The notes under the pieces are model-generated. The model worked only from the letters and a program-made list of their open reading frames with translations. It searched no databases and was not told the DNA's origin. From assembly GCA_020634245.1 (NCBI GenBank), contig JACKCC010000014.1, forward strand, positions 62,001 to 126,000: 64,000 bases of DNA. The letters run 5' to 3'. Shown here in pieces: positions 8,413 to 17,066 of this stretch; within the stretch, counting starts at the first letter, position 1, and the number at the start of each line of letters is the position of its first letter. The position numbers were made by a program, and so were the translations under genes. Source of the stretch: Ardenticatenaceae bacterium (GTDB taxonomy: Bacteria > Chloroflexota > Anaerolineae > Promineifilales > Promineifilaceae).

Positions 8413-9303
8413 ATGAAGCAAACGAATGAATTTTATGCCGATTATGAATGTATCAAACTGGAAAACGACTCTTTAGCGATATGGGTAACACATGATGTCG
8501 GACCGCGTATCATTGGCCTACAGGCGGCGGGCGGCGATAATTTGCTGGCGGTGCTGCCCAACGTGACCCACACCACGCCCAGCGGCCAGGTTTATTGGTT
8601 TCGTGGCGGCCATCGGCTGTGGCACGCGCCGGAGGACCCGGAACGAACCTATGTGCCCGATGACACGGCCGTTCCCATCACCCCTATTCCCAATGGCATC
8701 CAAACCACGCAGGATGTTGAGCCAGACACCGGCATACAAAAACAAATGGCCATCACCCTGCCTGATAATTCGGCACAGGTTATCATCGACCACACTCTGA
8801 CCAACTGCGGCCTGTGGCCGGTGAAATTAGCGCCCTGGGCCATCACCCAATTCAAACCGGGCGGCTTCGCCATCCTGCCCCAGCCGACTGATGACACCAG
8901 CCTGCTGCCCAACCGCCGCCTGGCCATCTGGCCTTACGCCCGCATCAATTCGCCCCATCTTGTTTGGGGAAATCGCTTCATTTTCGTTCATGCCACGATG
9001 CAAAACGAAAGTTTTAAGCTGGGCTGGGCCAATTCCAGCGGATGGTTGGCCTATCGGGTTAATGATACGCTGTTCGTTAAACAAGCCGCTTATCAAGCGG
9101 GTTATGATTATTATGATTTTGGCAGTTCCAGCGAATGTTACTGTAACGACATCATCCTGGAACTAGAAACGTTGGGACCGCGCGTCATCCTGGAACCCGG
9201 GGCATCGGTTACGCACCGTGAAGTGTGGCGTGTTTTTCCCAATGTCAGTTTGATGGCTGAGGAAACGGCCGTTGCTGACCTCATCGCGCAGTTAAACATA
9301 TGA
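8413..9303 (+). CDS. DUF4380-like protein, galactose-mutarotase-like fold
   Basis: 296 residues, no signal peptide. The sequence opens with ENDSLAIWVTHDVGPRIIGL and continues with an extended beta pattern (GGHRLWHAPEDPERTY; REVWRVFP) as in DUF4380 / aldose-epimerase-like beta-sandwich proteins. Its place between xylA and xylB suggests a role in sugar anomer interconversion, for example supplying alpha-xylopyranose to the isomerase. That is inference: I cannot confirm the catalytic His/Glu of true mutarotases. AAAAGGAACGGATT gives an SD for ATG 8413. Confidence 0.65.
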   Translation: MKQTNEFYADYECIKLENDSLAIWVTHDVGPRIIGLQAAGGDNLLAVLPNVTHTTPSGQVYWFRGGHRLWHAPEDPERTYVPDDTAVPITPIPNGIQTTQDVEPDTGIQKQMAITLPDNSAQVIIDHTLTNCGLWPVKLAPWAITQFKPGGFAILPQPTDDTSLLPNRRLAIWPYARINSPHLVWGNRFIFVHATMQNESFKLGWANSSGWLAYRVNDTLFVKQAAYQAGYDYYDFGSSSECYCNDIILELETLGPRVILEPGASVTHREVWRVFPNVSLMAEETAVADLIAQLNI

Positions 9304-9331
9304 GCGTGGATTAGGGGATTGGAGAAAAATC

Positions 9332-10828
9332 ATGACCTACTTCATCGGTATTGACAGTTCAACAACAGCCACCAAAGCGCTGCTTATGACCGCTGATGGT
9401 GCAGTTGTAGGCGCAGCTTCCTCTTCTTACAACTACGAAACACCGCAGCCGCTGTGGAGCGAACAGCGACCGGAATTGTGGTGGGATGCGACGGTTTCCA
9501 GTATTCAACAGGTGTTGGCCGAAAGCGGTGTCGCGGCAACGGCCGTTAAAGGCATCGGTCTTACCGGGCAGATGCACGGCCTGGTGCTGCTGGACAAAAA
9601 CGGCGATGTTTTGCGTCCGGCGATTTTGTGGAACGACCAGCGCACTGGGGCTGAATGTGATGAAATGCGGACCAAAGTGGGCAAACAGCGCCTCATTGAC
9701 ATCACTGGTAATGATGCCTTGACCGGCTTTACCGCGCCCAAGATTTTGTGGGTCAAGAACAACGAACCGGAGATTTACGCCCAAATCGATCAAATTTTAC
9801 TGCCCAAAGATTACGTGCGTTTCAAGCTGACCGGCGGCTACGCCACGGACAAAGCCGGCGGCGCAGGCACGCAGTTATTCGATGTGCGCCGACGGGATTG
9901 GTCGGTGGAACTGTTGGAAGCACTGGAAATTAATCCTGATTGGCTGCCGAAGACGTTTGAAGGCACGGCCGTTACCGGAACCCTCAACACCGCTGCCGCC
10001 GAAACCACCGGACTGCCCGCCGGTATTCCCGTCGTGGGCGGCGGCGGCGACCAGGCAGCCAACGCTGTGGGCACTGGAGCCGTCGTTGATGGTATTGTGG
10101 CGCTGAGTTTGGGTACGTCGGGCGTGGTGTTTGCCAGCAGTGATGAACCGATTGTGGAAGAGAACGGCCGTTTACATGCTTTCTGCCACGCCGCGCCGGG
10201 CAAATGGCACCTGATGGGCGTCATGCTGTCGGCGGCGGGCAGCTTGCGCTGGTTCCACGACACACTGGCCCCTGATACCAGTTACGATGATTTGCTGGCT
10301 CCGGCAGCGGCCGTGCCGCCTGGCAGCGAAGGGCTGCTCTTCCTGCCTTACCTCACCGGCGAACGCACGCCGCATCCCGACCCGCTGGCCCGCGGCGCGT
10401 TTGTTGGGTTGACCGTGCGTCACACGCAAGCCCATATGGCCCGCGCCGTCATCGAGGGTGTGGCCTTCGGGCTGCGTGACAGTTTTGAGCTGATGAAAAA
10501 TGCCGGTTTGCCGCCCATTACCCAGATACGGGCGTCCGGCGGCGGCACAAAGAGCGCGCTCTGGCGGCAAATTCTGGCCGACGTGCTGCAAGCGGAAATT
10601 GTGACGATTAACACGGCTGAGGGGGCGGCCTATGGTGCGGCGATTTTGGCAGCAGTGGGCACAGGCGTGTTTGAGTCGGTGGAAGCGGCTTGTGAGCAGT
10701 TGATTCATGTGACTGGGCGGACGAAAGTGAGTGGAGATACGGCCGTTTATGACCAAATCTACCCCCTTTACCGCCAACTTTACCCCGCCCTCAAACCAAC
10801 TTTTAACGCCGCTGCCAAACTAGCCTGA
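9332..10828 (+). CDS. xylB: Xylulokinase
   Basis: 498 residues, FGGY carbohydrate kinase family. It phosphorylates D-xylulose to xylulose 5-phosphate for the pentose phosphate pathway. Motifs: YFIGIDSSTTATKALL (phosphate loop 1), GLTGQMHGLVLLD (xylulokinase-specific MHG), GGGGDQAANAVG with catalytic Asp240, and ASGGGTKSALWRQILAD in the C-terminal domain. Start ATG 9332 has GGGGATTGGAG upstream. Last gene of the xylose operon, closed by a strong hairpin at 10846-10896. Confidence 0.97.
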   Translation: MTYFIGIDSSTTATKALLMTADGAVVGAASSSYNYETPQPLWSEQRPELWWDATVSSIQQVLAESGVAATAVKGIGLTGQMHGLVLLDKNGDVLRPAILWNDQRTGAECDEMRTKVGKQRLIDITGNDALTGFTAPKILWVKNNEPEIYAQIDQILLPKDYVRFKLTGGYATDKAGGAGTQLFDVRRRDWSVELLEALEINPDWLPKTFEGTAVTGTLNTAAAETTGLPAGIPVVGGGGDQAANAVGTGAVVDGIVALSLGTSGVVFASSDEPIVEENGRLHAFCHAAPGKWHLMGVMLSAAGSLRWFHDTLAPDTSYDDLLAPAAAVPPGSEGLLFLPYLTGERTPHPDPLARGAFVGLTVRHTQAHMARAVIEGVAFGLRDSFELMKNAGLPPITQIRASGGGTKSALWRQILADVLQAEIVTINTAEGAAYGAAILAAVGTGVFESVEAACEQLIHVTGRTKVSGDTAVYDQIYPLYRQLYPALKPTFNAAAKLA

Positions 10829-10845
10829 AACAAAATTAGCTGCGA

Positions 10846-10908
10846 GTGGCGAGTAGCAAGTTTGCGAGTCCAGAAATGGTACTTGCTGCTCGCCACCCGC
10901 CACTTTTT
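10846..10908 (+). terminator. Terminator-like hairpin after xylB
   Basis: GTGGCGAGTAGCAAGT (10846-10861) pairs with ACTTGCTGCTCGCCAC (10881-10896) over 16 bp with one G-U, followed a few bases later by TTTTT (10904-10908). The arms are built of repeated words (GCGAG, GTGGCGAG, AGCAAG), so it also belongs to the word-like repeat tracts found elsewhere in the window. Confidence 0.7.
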
Positions 10909-10960
10909 ACGTTTGGCAGTATAATTGGCGCGAACAACACAAAAAAAGGTGGTTTTCATT

Positions 10961-11419
10961 GTGCTGAACAAACAACCTAACTCCGATCACTGCTTCATCT
11001 GCGGACGCAAAAATCCGCACGGCCTGTACATGACATTTTACGACAACGGCGAAAACGAAGTTATTTCCGAGTACACGGTGACAGAAGACTACCAGAGCTA
11101 CCCCGGCGTCGTGCATGGCGGGATTGTAGCGGCCATGCTGGATGAGGTTGTGGGCCGGGTGTCCATGATTGGCGACCATCATCATTTCATGATGTCGGTG
11201 AAGCTGGAAGTGAAATACCGCCATCCGGTTCCGACCCATACACCGCTGAGAATTATCGGCCGTATCGTCAAGCTGCGCGGGCGGCTGGGGCAGGCCGTAG
11301 GTGAAGTGGTCTTGCCCGATGGCACCATCGCGGCTGAATCGGCGATGACGTTGGCCGATATCCCTCCCCAAATGCTGGAAGGGGTTGACGTGGATGCTCT
11401 GGGTTGGCGCATCGACTGA
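10961..11419 (+). CDS. PaaI-type hotdog-fold thioesterase
   Basis: 152 residues from GTG 10961, chosen because AAAGGTGG ends about eight bases upstream; a TTG at 10925 would overlap a TATAAT at 10920-10925. The core motif VVHGGIVAAMLDEVVGRV is the hotdog helix with the HGG motif of acyl-CoA thioesterases. An N-terminal CFICGRKNPHGL stretch with paired Cys is common in this subgroup. It likely hydrolyses an acyl- or aryl-CoA; the substrate is unknown. It is a single gene between two hairpins. Confidence 0.85.
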   Translation: MLNKQPNSDHCFICGRKNPHGLYMTFYDNGENEVISEYTVTEDYQSYPGVVHGGIVAAMLDEVVGRVSMIGDHHHFMMSVKLEVKYRHPVPTHTPLRIIGRIVKLRGRLGQAVGEVVLPDGTIAAESAMTLADIPPQMLEGVDVDALGWRID

Positions 11420-11437
11420 TTAAAAAGGCTATCGTAA

Positions 11438-11517
11438 AACTTCCCGGAAGCTGAATTCGGTTGTTGCTGATTTAGCCGGACTCGTTTCATGGTCCGCCGG
11501 TGAGCTTCCGGGAAGTT
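11438..11517. terminator. Large inverted repeat after the thioesterase gene
   Basis: AACTTCCCGGAAGCT (11438-11452) and AGCTTCCGGGAAGTT (11503-11517) form a perfect 15-bp stem. The 50-base loop carries its own smaller hairpin (CGGAC / GTCCG). The arm itself contains the inner palindrome TTCCCGGAA, a word that recurs in the hairpin at 27428-27458. No clear T-run follows, so it may be a cruciform or mobile short palindrome as well as a terminator. Confidence 0.55.
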
Positions 11518-11572
11518 GGTCGGCCCTCATTCACAAATCGGCGCTATTTTGGTAAACTTGGGGTAGTAAGGG

Positions 11573-11599
11573 CCATTCAAAATCTTTGATTTTGAATGG
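11573..11599 (+). promoter_or_regulatory. Hairpin in the leader of the SH3-like lipoprotein gene
   Basis: CCATTCAAAATC (11573-11584) and GATTTTGAATGG (11588-11599) form a perfect 12-bp stem with a 3-base loop. It ends three bases before the SD-like GGAG (11602). It could mask or expose the ribosome binding site, or stabilise the mRNA 5' end. Role inferred. Confidence 0.5.
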
Positions 11600-11618
11600 T
11601 TGGAGAAAACAATTTTTG

Positions 11619-12041
11619 ATGTACACGAACAAGCAGTTCATTGGGCGACGCAGACTTTTTTTGACCTGGTTGACTTTAGCCATGATTGTCATGTCTGCTT
11701 GCAGCCTGATCAATCGCGGCCCGACGCTGGGGAGCGACATCGAACTGCCGCCGCAAACGCAGGCGATTATGAGCTGTAATGAAACTTGTTCGGGGTATGG
11801 GCAGTGTGGGGCGGACGCGGCTGGTAATCAGTATGTTCTGGGAGGACTGGCCGGTCCTTTAGTGGAAAATCATGATCGATTGTTTCCGGCGGGCACGGCC
11901 GTCACCATTCTCTCCAGCAATCTGCAAACCATTCAATCAGTCAGCGATAACAGCCAATCCCAACTGCGTTTTTACTATGTCCAATTGCCTGACGGCCGCC
12001 CGGATGGCTGGGTAGCCGGTTGGTGTGTGGCGGCACAATAA
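11619..12041 (+). CDS. Small lipoprotein with SH3-like C-terminus
   Basis: 140 residues from ATG 11619. The signal peptide (FLTWLTLAMIVMSAC) ends in a lipobox with Cys near residue 28. The mature part has a Cys-rich segment (SCNETCSGYGQCG) and then about 60 residues that look like a bacterial SH3-type beta barrel (FPAGTAVTILSS ... DGWVAGWCVA). Probably anchored outside the membrane; no specific function recognised. It sits three bases before the XdhC-like gene, suggesting co-transcription, although the functional link is unclear. Confidence 0.7.
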   Translation: MYTNKQFIGRRRLFLTWLTLAMIVMSACSLINRGPTLGSDIELPPQTQAIMSCNETCSGYGQCGADAAGNQYVLGGLAGPLVENHDRLFPAGTAVTILSSNLQTIQSVSDNSQSQLRFYYVQLPDGRPDGWVAGWCVAAQ

Positions 12042-12044
12042 GCC

Positions 12045-12875
12045 ATGAACAATGACAACCACCGTATCATCAAAGAGTTGTTAACAGCTCAGGAAGCAGG
12101 GACTCCAGTGGTCCTGGCCACCATTACCAAAGCGCGCGGCTCAGTTCCCCGCCATGTGGGAACGAAAATGTTGGTATATGAAAACGGCCGTTTCACCGGA
12201 ACCATTGGCGGCGGCGAAGTTGAATCACGAGTGATTGATGAAGCGCAATTGGCATTGGACGATGGCCATTCCCGTACCATTCCTTACGCTTTTGTTGACC
12301 CGGCAAAAGGCGATCCCGGCGTCTGCGGTGGCGAAATCGAGCTTTATCTGGAACCATTTTTGCCCCCGGCCACCCTGTTTGTCATTGGCTGCGGCCACGT
12401 GGGGCAGGCGCTGGCCGATTTGGGTCACTGGCTGGGTTTCCGCGTCATCGTCACCGATGACCGGGAAGAGTTGGCCGCACCCGAACATATTCCCCATGCC
12501 GATGTTTACCTACCCGGCAGTATCGAAGATGCGTTAACCGCTCAAACTATCACCCGCAGCACGTTTATCACCCTGGTGACGCGCAACGTCACCCTGGATC
12601 GGCAGATTTTGCCCCTGTTAGCGAGAACACCGGCACCCTACATCGGGGTGATGGGCAGCCGCCGCCGTTGGGCGGAAACGAAAAAGTTATTGTTGGCCGA
12701 CGGAATCAGTGAAGCCGATTTAGCCCGCTTTCACTCGCCGCTCGGTTTGGAATTAAGCGCCGAAACGCCTAAAGAGATCGCCGTCAGCATCCTGGCGGAA
12801 ATCATCATGTTGTATCGGGGCGGAACCGGCGAAAGAATGATGGAAGAAGGCAGAAAGCAGAAGGTAGAAAGCTGA
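12045..12875 (+). CDS. XdhC/CoxF-type molybdenum-hydroxylase maturation factor
   Basis: 276 residues. XdhC family: N-terminal segment TPVVLATITKARGSVPRHVG and FTGTIGGGEVE, a CGGEIELYLEP motif, then a Rossmann-like domain (LFVIGCGHVGQALADLG; IGVMGSRRR). Such proteins bind molybdenum cofactor and help insert or sulfurate it in xanthine dehydrogenase-like enzymes. The two enzyme subunits follow directly, which supports the call. Its last residues (RMMEEGRKQKVES) are encoded by a purine-rich word repeat that continues past the stop, so the original C-terminus was probably different. Confidence 0.88.
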   Translation: MNNDNHRIIKELLTAQEAGTPVVLATITKARGSVPRHVGTKMLVYENGRFTGTIGGGEVESRVIDEAQLALDDGHSRTIPYAFVDPAKGDPGVCGGEIELYLEPFLPPATLFVIGCGHVGQALADLGHWLGFRVIVTDDREELAAPEHIPHADVYLPGSIEDALTAQTITRSTFITLVTRNVTLDRQILPLLARTPAPYIGVMGSRRRWAETKKLLLADGISEADLARFHSPLGLELSAETPKEIAVSILAEIIMLYRGGTGERMMEEGRKQKVES

Positions 12876-12914
12876 AACAGTGCGACTTTGCCCCCTGCCA
12901 CTTTGCAACTTTTT
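12845..12914 (+). repeat. Word-like repeat tract across the xdhC-like stop codon
   Basis: Left half: repeated GAAGGCAGAAAGCAGAAGG-like words. Right half: CTTTGCCCCC/TGCCACTTTGCAACTTTTT words. It spans the stop codon and the start of the intergenic gap. The right half shares the TTTGCAACTTTGC vocabulary with tracts at 28914 and 30429. It may help terminate or process the message; unproven. Confidence 0.6.
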
Positions 12915-12925
12915 ACTAGAGGATT

Positions 12926-14386
12926 ATGACAACACAAATTATTTCCCAATACGAAACACCCACTACTGTCGATAAGGTGCTGACGCTGCTGGCCGAACAC
13001 GGCCGTTCCGCCCGACTCGTTGCCGGCGGCACAGACATCTTGTTGGAATTAGAGCGTGGCGGACGCCCCGGCGTCCACATGCTCATCGACGTGACCCGTA
13101 TTCCTGGCTTGAATCAAATCACACAGAACAGCGACGGCACAATCCATTTGGGACCGCTGGTGACTCATAACCAGGTCATCGCCTCCGATTTGGTTGTGCA
13201 GCACGCCTTTCCCTTGGCCCAGTCTTGTTGGGAATTGGCCTCGCCGCAGATTCGCAACCGGGGCACAGTGGCCGGCAATCTCATCACCGGCAGCCCGGCC
13301 AACGACACGATTTCGCCGCTGTGGGCGCTGAATGCCAGTGTGACCCTGGTCTCGGTACGCGGCCAGCGCACCGTGCCGCTGCGCCAGTTTTACACCGGCG
13401 TGCGCCGCACGGTCATGGAACCGGACGAGATGATGACTGACATCAGTATTCCACCGATGGCGGCGACGGCGCGGGGTACATTCGTCAAGCTAGGGCTGCG
13501 GCGGGCGCAGGCGATTTCGGTGGCACACCTGGCCATTGTGCTTGATTTTGCGGCGGATGGGGAAACGGTAACGGCCGTGTCCATTGCCCAGGGTAGCGTT
13601 GCTCCCACCATCATCTCCACACCCAGGGCCGAAGCCTACCTGACCAGCAAAAAACTGACCGACGAAACCATCGCTGAGGCCGCCCGTCTGGCAGCAGAAA
13701 CGGCCGCACCCATCGACGATGTACGTGGTCCGGCCAGCTACCGCCGGGAAATGATCCGCGTAATGACTAAACGTGGTCTGGCGACATTGGCCGCCAGGCA
13801 GGAACGGGCCAGTTGGCCGCAAGACCCGGTGATGCTCTGGGGCAGTACCAATGGCGTTTACCCCACCGGCCCGGAATTTGAAGCCAGCCACGATTTGGAG
13901 ACGCCAATTACAGCAACAGTGAACGGGAAACGGGTAACGGCCGTAGGCGGCAACCACAAAACCTTACTGCGTTGGCTGCGTGAAGAAGGACTGATGACCG
14001 GCGTCAAAGAAGGCTGCGCCGAAGGCGAATGCGGTGCTTGCACCGTTTACCTGGATGGCATGGCGGTAATGGCCTGCCTTGTGCCTGCTCCTCGTGCTCA
14101 CGGTGCGGAAATTGTCACCATCGAAGGCTTACCAAACTACCAACAACCAACAACCAACAACCAACTTCATCCATTGCAGCAAACCTTCATCGAGACAGGC
14201 GCCGTCCAGTGTGGTTACTGCACTCCCGGTTTCCTCATGTCCGGCGCATTGCTGCTGGAAGAATATCCGCAGCCCGATCAGGCTCACATCGAACAAGCTT
14301 TTACCGGTAATTTGTGCCGCTGCACCGGCTATTACAAAATTATTGAAGCGGTGGAGAAAGCAGCGAACGGTAAAGTAAAACAGTAA
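12926..14386 (+). CDS. Molybdenum hydroxylase FAD-binding / [2Fe-2S] fusion subunit
   Basis: 486 residues. Residues 1-290 are a CoxM-type FAD-binding domain (ARLVAGGTDILLELERG; IRNRGTVAGNLITGSPANDT). From about 330 comes a CoxS-type ferredoxin: the plant-type cluster motif GCAEGECGACTVYLDG, then QCGYCTPGF and NLCRCTGYY for the second cluster. The order FAD then 2Fe-2S reverses that of XdhA. It passes electrons from the Mo subunit to FAD. Between the two cluster motifs an ACCAACAACC repeat adds an Asn/Gln/Thr-rich loop. Substrate unknown: xanthine, aldehyde or another N-heterocycle. Confidence 0.9.
   Translation: MTTQIISQYETPTTVDKVLTLLAEHGRSARLVAGGTDILLELERGGRPGVHMLIDVTRIPGLNQITQNSDGTIHLGPLVTHNQVIASDLVVQHAFPLAQSCWELASPQIRNRGTVAGNLITGSPANDTISPLWALNASVTLVSVRGQRTVPLRQFYTGVRRTVMEPDEMMTDISIPPMAATARGTFVKLGLRRAQAISVAHLAIVLDFAADGETVTAVSIAQGSVAPTIISTPRAEAYLTSKKLTDETIAEAARLAAETAAPIDDVRGPASYRREMIRVMTKRGLATLAARQERASWPQDPVMLWGSTNGVYPTGPEFEASHDLETPITATVNGKRVTAVGGNHKTLLRWLREEGLMTGVKEGCAEGECGACTVYLDGMAVMACLVPAPRAHGAEIVTIEGLPNYQQPTTNNQLHPLQQTFIETGAVQCGYCTPGFLMSGALLLEEYPQPDQAHIEQAFTGNLCRCTGYYKIIEAVEKAANGKVKQ
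14131..14166 (+). repeat. In-frame CAACAACC-type microrepeat
   Basis: A run of ACCAACAACCAAC words inside the FAD/2Fe-2S subunit gene. It encodes the loop PNYQQPTTNNQ between the two ferredoxin motifs. One of several places where a word-like tract sits inside a coding region without breaking the frame. Confidence 0.75.
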
Positions 14387-14413
14387 TCCTGTCGTTCGCT
14401 ATGGAGGACAAAC

Positions 14414-14764
14414 ATGCGCCTTGATCAAAAACGAGAAGAGGAATTAGAGCGACGTAAAGGGAAAACTGGAAAAACTATCATCCAGTTTATCTGGCTCCTG
14501 ATTTCTTTTGTTGTCGCTTATTTTGTCGTTAAATTCATTATTGATGCCGGTTATCTCACCTACAACATGATTTATGGTGTTGGTATTCCGCGCTCGATCC
14601 CGACCATTGTTATCACGATAGTGTTGATGTTTGTTGTGGTCGTCTTCATGCAGTTCTTCCTGTTTATTGGCTTTATGGTGGCCAATCCTGAAGGACGGCG
14701 GCGCACCGGCGATCCCACGCTTAAATCACGAACCAAGGACCCGTACGATTATGGACGCGACTAA
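14414..14764 (+). CDS. Small two-helix membrane protein in the molybdenum hydroxylase cluster
   Basis: 116 residues. A basic, charged N-terminus (residues 1-20) is followed by a membrane segment (about 22-46), a short loop with YGVGIPRSIP, a second membrane segment (about 60-87) and a charged C-terminal tail. GGAGGACAAAC gives a strong SD. Its last 14 bases overlap the start of the Mo-binding subunit, so the two are translationally coupled. No family recognised; a membrane anchor or electron-transfer partner for the hydroxylase is possible but unsupported. Confidence 0.7.
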   Translation: MRLDQKREEELERRKGKTGKTIIQFIWLLISFVVAYFVVKFIIDAGYLTYNMIYGVGIPRSIPTIVITIVLMFVVVVFMQFFLFIGFMVANPEGRRRTGDPTLKSRTKDPYDYGRD

Positions 14765-17015
14765 CTTAAAAACCTACGAATCACGCTCAATTACCCGTGT
14801 CGATGCACTGGCCAAAGTGACCGGCCAGGCACTTTATCCCGGCGACATCACGCCGGAGAACCTGCTGCACGGCAAAGTCTTGTTTAGCCACCAACCCCAC
14901 GCCCGCATGCTGTCTATGGACATTAGCGAAGCTGAAGCTGTGCCTGGCGTAGTGGCCATTTTTACGGCCAAAGATGTGCCGGTTAACGAATATGGTCTCG
15001 GTTTCCGCGATCAGCCGGTGCTGGCAGGGCTGGGCAGCAACAAAAAGGACGGCGATATCAGTCGTTGGGAAGGGGATCACGTGGCCGTCATTATCGCCGA
15101 AACGGAATTGGCGGCGGCGCAGGCCCGCGATCGCATCAAAATCGAATGGGAGCCGCTGCCCATCGTTTCCGACGTCCACGAGGCGATGAAGGACGAAATC
15201 ATCCTCAACAGCTTTTTCACCAGCAATATCGTCCAGCATTACAAAATCCGCAAGGGCGATATGGATGCTGGCTGGGCAGCAGCGGATGTGGTCGTGGAAG
15301 GCCAGTACACGCTGCCCTATCAGGAACATGCCTATTTGCAGCCGGAAGCAGGTGTGGGTTACATCGATGAGGAAGGCCGGGTAACGGTGCAAATCGGCGG
15401 CCAATGGACACATGAAGACCGGGAACAAATTGCCCATGCACTTGGACTGCCGGAAGAACGGGTGCGGGTCATTTATCCAGCGATTGGCGGCGCGTTTGGC
15501 GGCCGCGAGGATATGTCGCTGCAAATTGTGTTGGGGCTGGCGGCTATGCGGCTACATGAACAGGGCATTGATCGGCCGGTACGCATCATTTGGACGCGAG
15601 AAGAGTCGATTATTGGCCATCACAAACGGCATCCGGCTTACATTAAGACGAAGTGGGGGGCGACGAAGGATGGGAAGATTACGGCCGTTTCCGCCGAGCT
15701 CATCCTCGACAGCGGGGCCTACGTCTACACCAGCAACAAAGTATTAGGCAATGCTAACCTGATGGTCACCGGCCCCTACGAAATTCCCAACGCCCACGTG
15801 GACAGCTACGCCGTGACTACAAACAACGTGCCTGGCGGCGCATTCCGCGGCTTCGGCGGGCCGCAAGGCGCGTTCGCCGCCGAAAATCAGATGAACAAAC
15901 TGGCCGAAGCGCTGGGCATGGACCCGGTGGAACTGCGCCTCAAAAATGTCCTGCGCGAAAACAGTCTGATGACCGTGCAAACGCCGGTACCTAAAGGCAT
16001 CAGTCTGGCGGAGGTGGTGGAGCGCTGTGCGGCGGAAGCGGGTTGGGGAGCGGCGACCAAAGGTCGCTTGGAGCAGGGGGGCAAGGGAGAATTTAATAGT
16101 CTTCAGTCTCTAGTCTCTGATTCTAAATCGCTGCGGCACGGGCGGGGTTTTGCCTGCTCGTTCAAGAATATCGGCTTTTCCTTTGGTGCGCCGGAAAGTT
16201 GCGATGCGATTATTGAGTTGTATGGCAAAGCAGAAATTGAGAAAGTCATTCTGCGCCATGCTGCATCGGAAGTGGGCCAGGGGACGCATACGGCACTCAA
16301 ACAGATGGCGGCGGCGGCTGTTGGCGTGGACGTTGACCTGGTGGAACTGGATATGTCGGACACGGCGACCAGTAATAATTCCGGCTCGGTGTCGGCTTCA
16401 CGGATGACGTTTATGGCCGGTAACTCAATCCGGGAAGCGGCCGTATTGGCGCAGGAAGCGTGGCAAAATGAGGAACGGCCGGCCATTGGTAAATCGCATT
16501 ATATCCCGCCCAAAACCCAGCCGTACGATCCGGAGACTGGTGTGTGTATGCCCAATTTCGCCTATGGCTATGTCGCCGAGGCGGTGGATGTGACGGTGGA
16601 CATCGAAACGGGGCATATCCGGGTGGATCGGGTAGTGTGTGCCGATGACGTAGGCAAGGCGATCAATCCTCAACTGGTTGTGGGCCAAATTGAGGGGGCG
16701 GTGATTCAAGCGCACGGGTATGCGGTGATGGAGAATTTGCAGTCGAAGAACGGCCGTATCCAAAACCCGTACTTCAGCCAATACCTCATCCCCGGCATCA
16801 AGGACATCCCCACCCAGGTAGATTCAGTCATCGTGGAAACCCCCGATCCTGTTGGCCCCTGGGGCGCACGAGGTATGGCGGAGATGCCTTTCTTACCGTT
16901 GGCGCCGGCAGTGGTAGCGGCCGTACACGATGCCACCGGCATTTGGTTCGACGAAATTCCACTGGTACCTTATCGTGTGGTAGAAAATTTGCGTCAACAA
17001 AATAACGGCGCTTAA
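14751..17015 (+). CDS. Molybdopterin-binding subunit of a xanthine dehydrogenase-family hydroxylase
   Basis: 754 residues from ATG 14751 with AAGGAC upstream; the start overlaps the membrane-protein gene. XdhB/CoxL fold: N-terminal hammerhead domain (SITRVDALAKVTGQALYPGDI), then the cofactor domains with GGAFGGRED, GGAFRGFGGPQGAFAAENQMN, EVGQGTHTALKQMA and WGARGMAEMPFLPLAPAV. The Glu in GMAE (about E711) is the expected base. The loop lacks the CoxL Cys motif of CO dehydrogenase, so hydroxylation of a purine, aldehyde or similar is more likely. A word repeat at 16094-16126 inserts a Ser/Leu-rich loop. Confidence 0.9.
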   Translation: MDATNLKTYESRSITRVDALAKVTGQALYPGDITPENLLHGKVLFSHQPHARMLSMDISEAEAVPGVVAIFTAKDVPVNEYGLGFRDQPVLAGLGSNKKDGDISRWEGDHVAVIIAETELAAAQARDRIKIEWEPLPIVSDVHEAMKDEIILNSFFTSNIVQHYKIRKGDMDAGWAAADVVVEGQYTLPYQEHAYLQPEAGVGYIDEEGRVTVQIGGQWTHEDREQIAHALGLPEERVRVIYPAIGGAFGGREDMSLQIVLGLAAMRLHEQGIDRPVRIIWTREESIIGHHKRHPAYIKTKWGATKDGKITAVSAELILDSGAYVYTSNKVLGNANLMVTGPYEIPNAHVDSYAVTTNNVPGGAFRGFGGPQGAFAAENQMNKLAEALGMDPVELRLKNVLRENSLMTVQTPVPKGISLAEVVERCAAEAGWGAATKGRLEQGGKGEFNSLQSLVSDSKSLRHGRGFACSFKNIGFSFGAPESCDAIIELYGKAEIEKVILRHAASEVGQGTHTALKQMAAAAVGVDVDLVELDMSDTATSNNSGSVSASRMTFMAGNSIREAAVLAQEAWQNEERPAIGKSHYIPPKTQPYDPETGVCMPNFAYGYVAEAVDVTVDIETGHIRVDRVVCADDVGKAINPQLVVGQIEGAVIQAHGYAVMENLQSKNGRIQNPYFSQYLIPGIKDIPTQVDSVIVETPDPVGPWGARGMAEMPFLPLAPAVVAAVHDATGIWFDEIPLVPYRVVENLRQQNNGA
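16094..16126 (+). repeat. In-frame AGTCTCT word repeat
   Basis: TAGTCTTCAGTCTCTAGTCT and neighbours are imperfect reiterations of AGTCTCT. It lies inside the Mo-subunit gene and encodes SLQSLVSDSKS in a loop. Same vocabulary as the inverted-repeat tract at 45123-45210 (GTCTCTAATCACTA). Confidence 0.65.
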
Positions 17016-17066
17016 TATTTACAACCAGTTTTTCGGCCCGGTTGGGTCAGATAATTTGAGGAATTT

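Noticed and set aside
14631..14750. Earlier start for the Mo-binding subunit at 14631
   Set aside because: It would extend through the membrane-protein gene in another frame and adds residues unlike the family; ATG 14751 has AAGGAC and gives the normal N-terminus.
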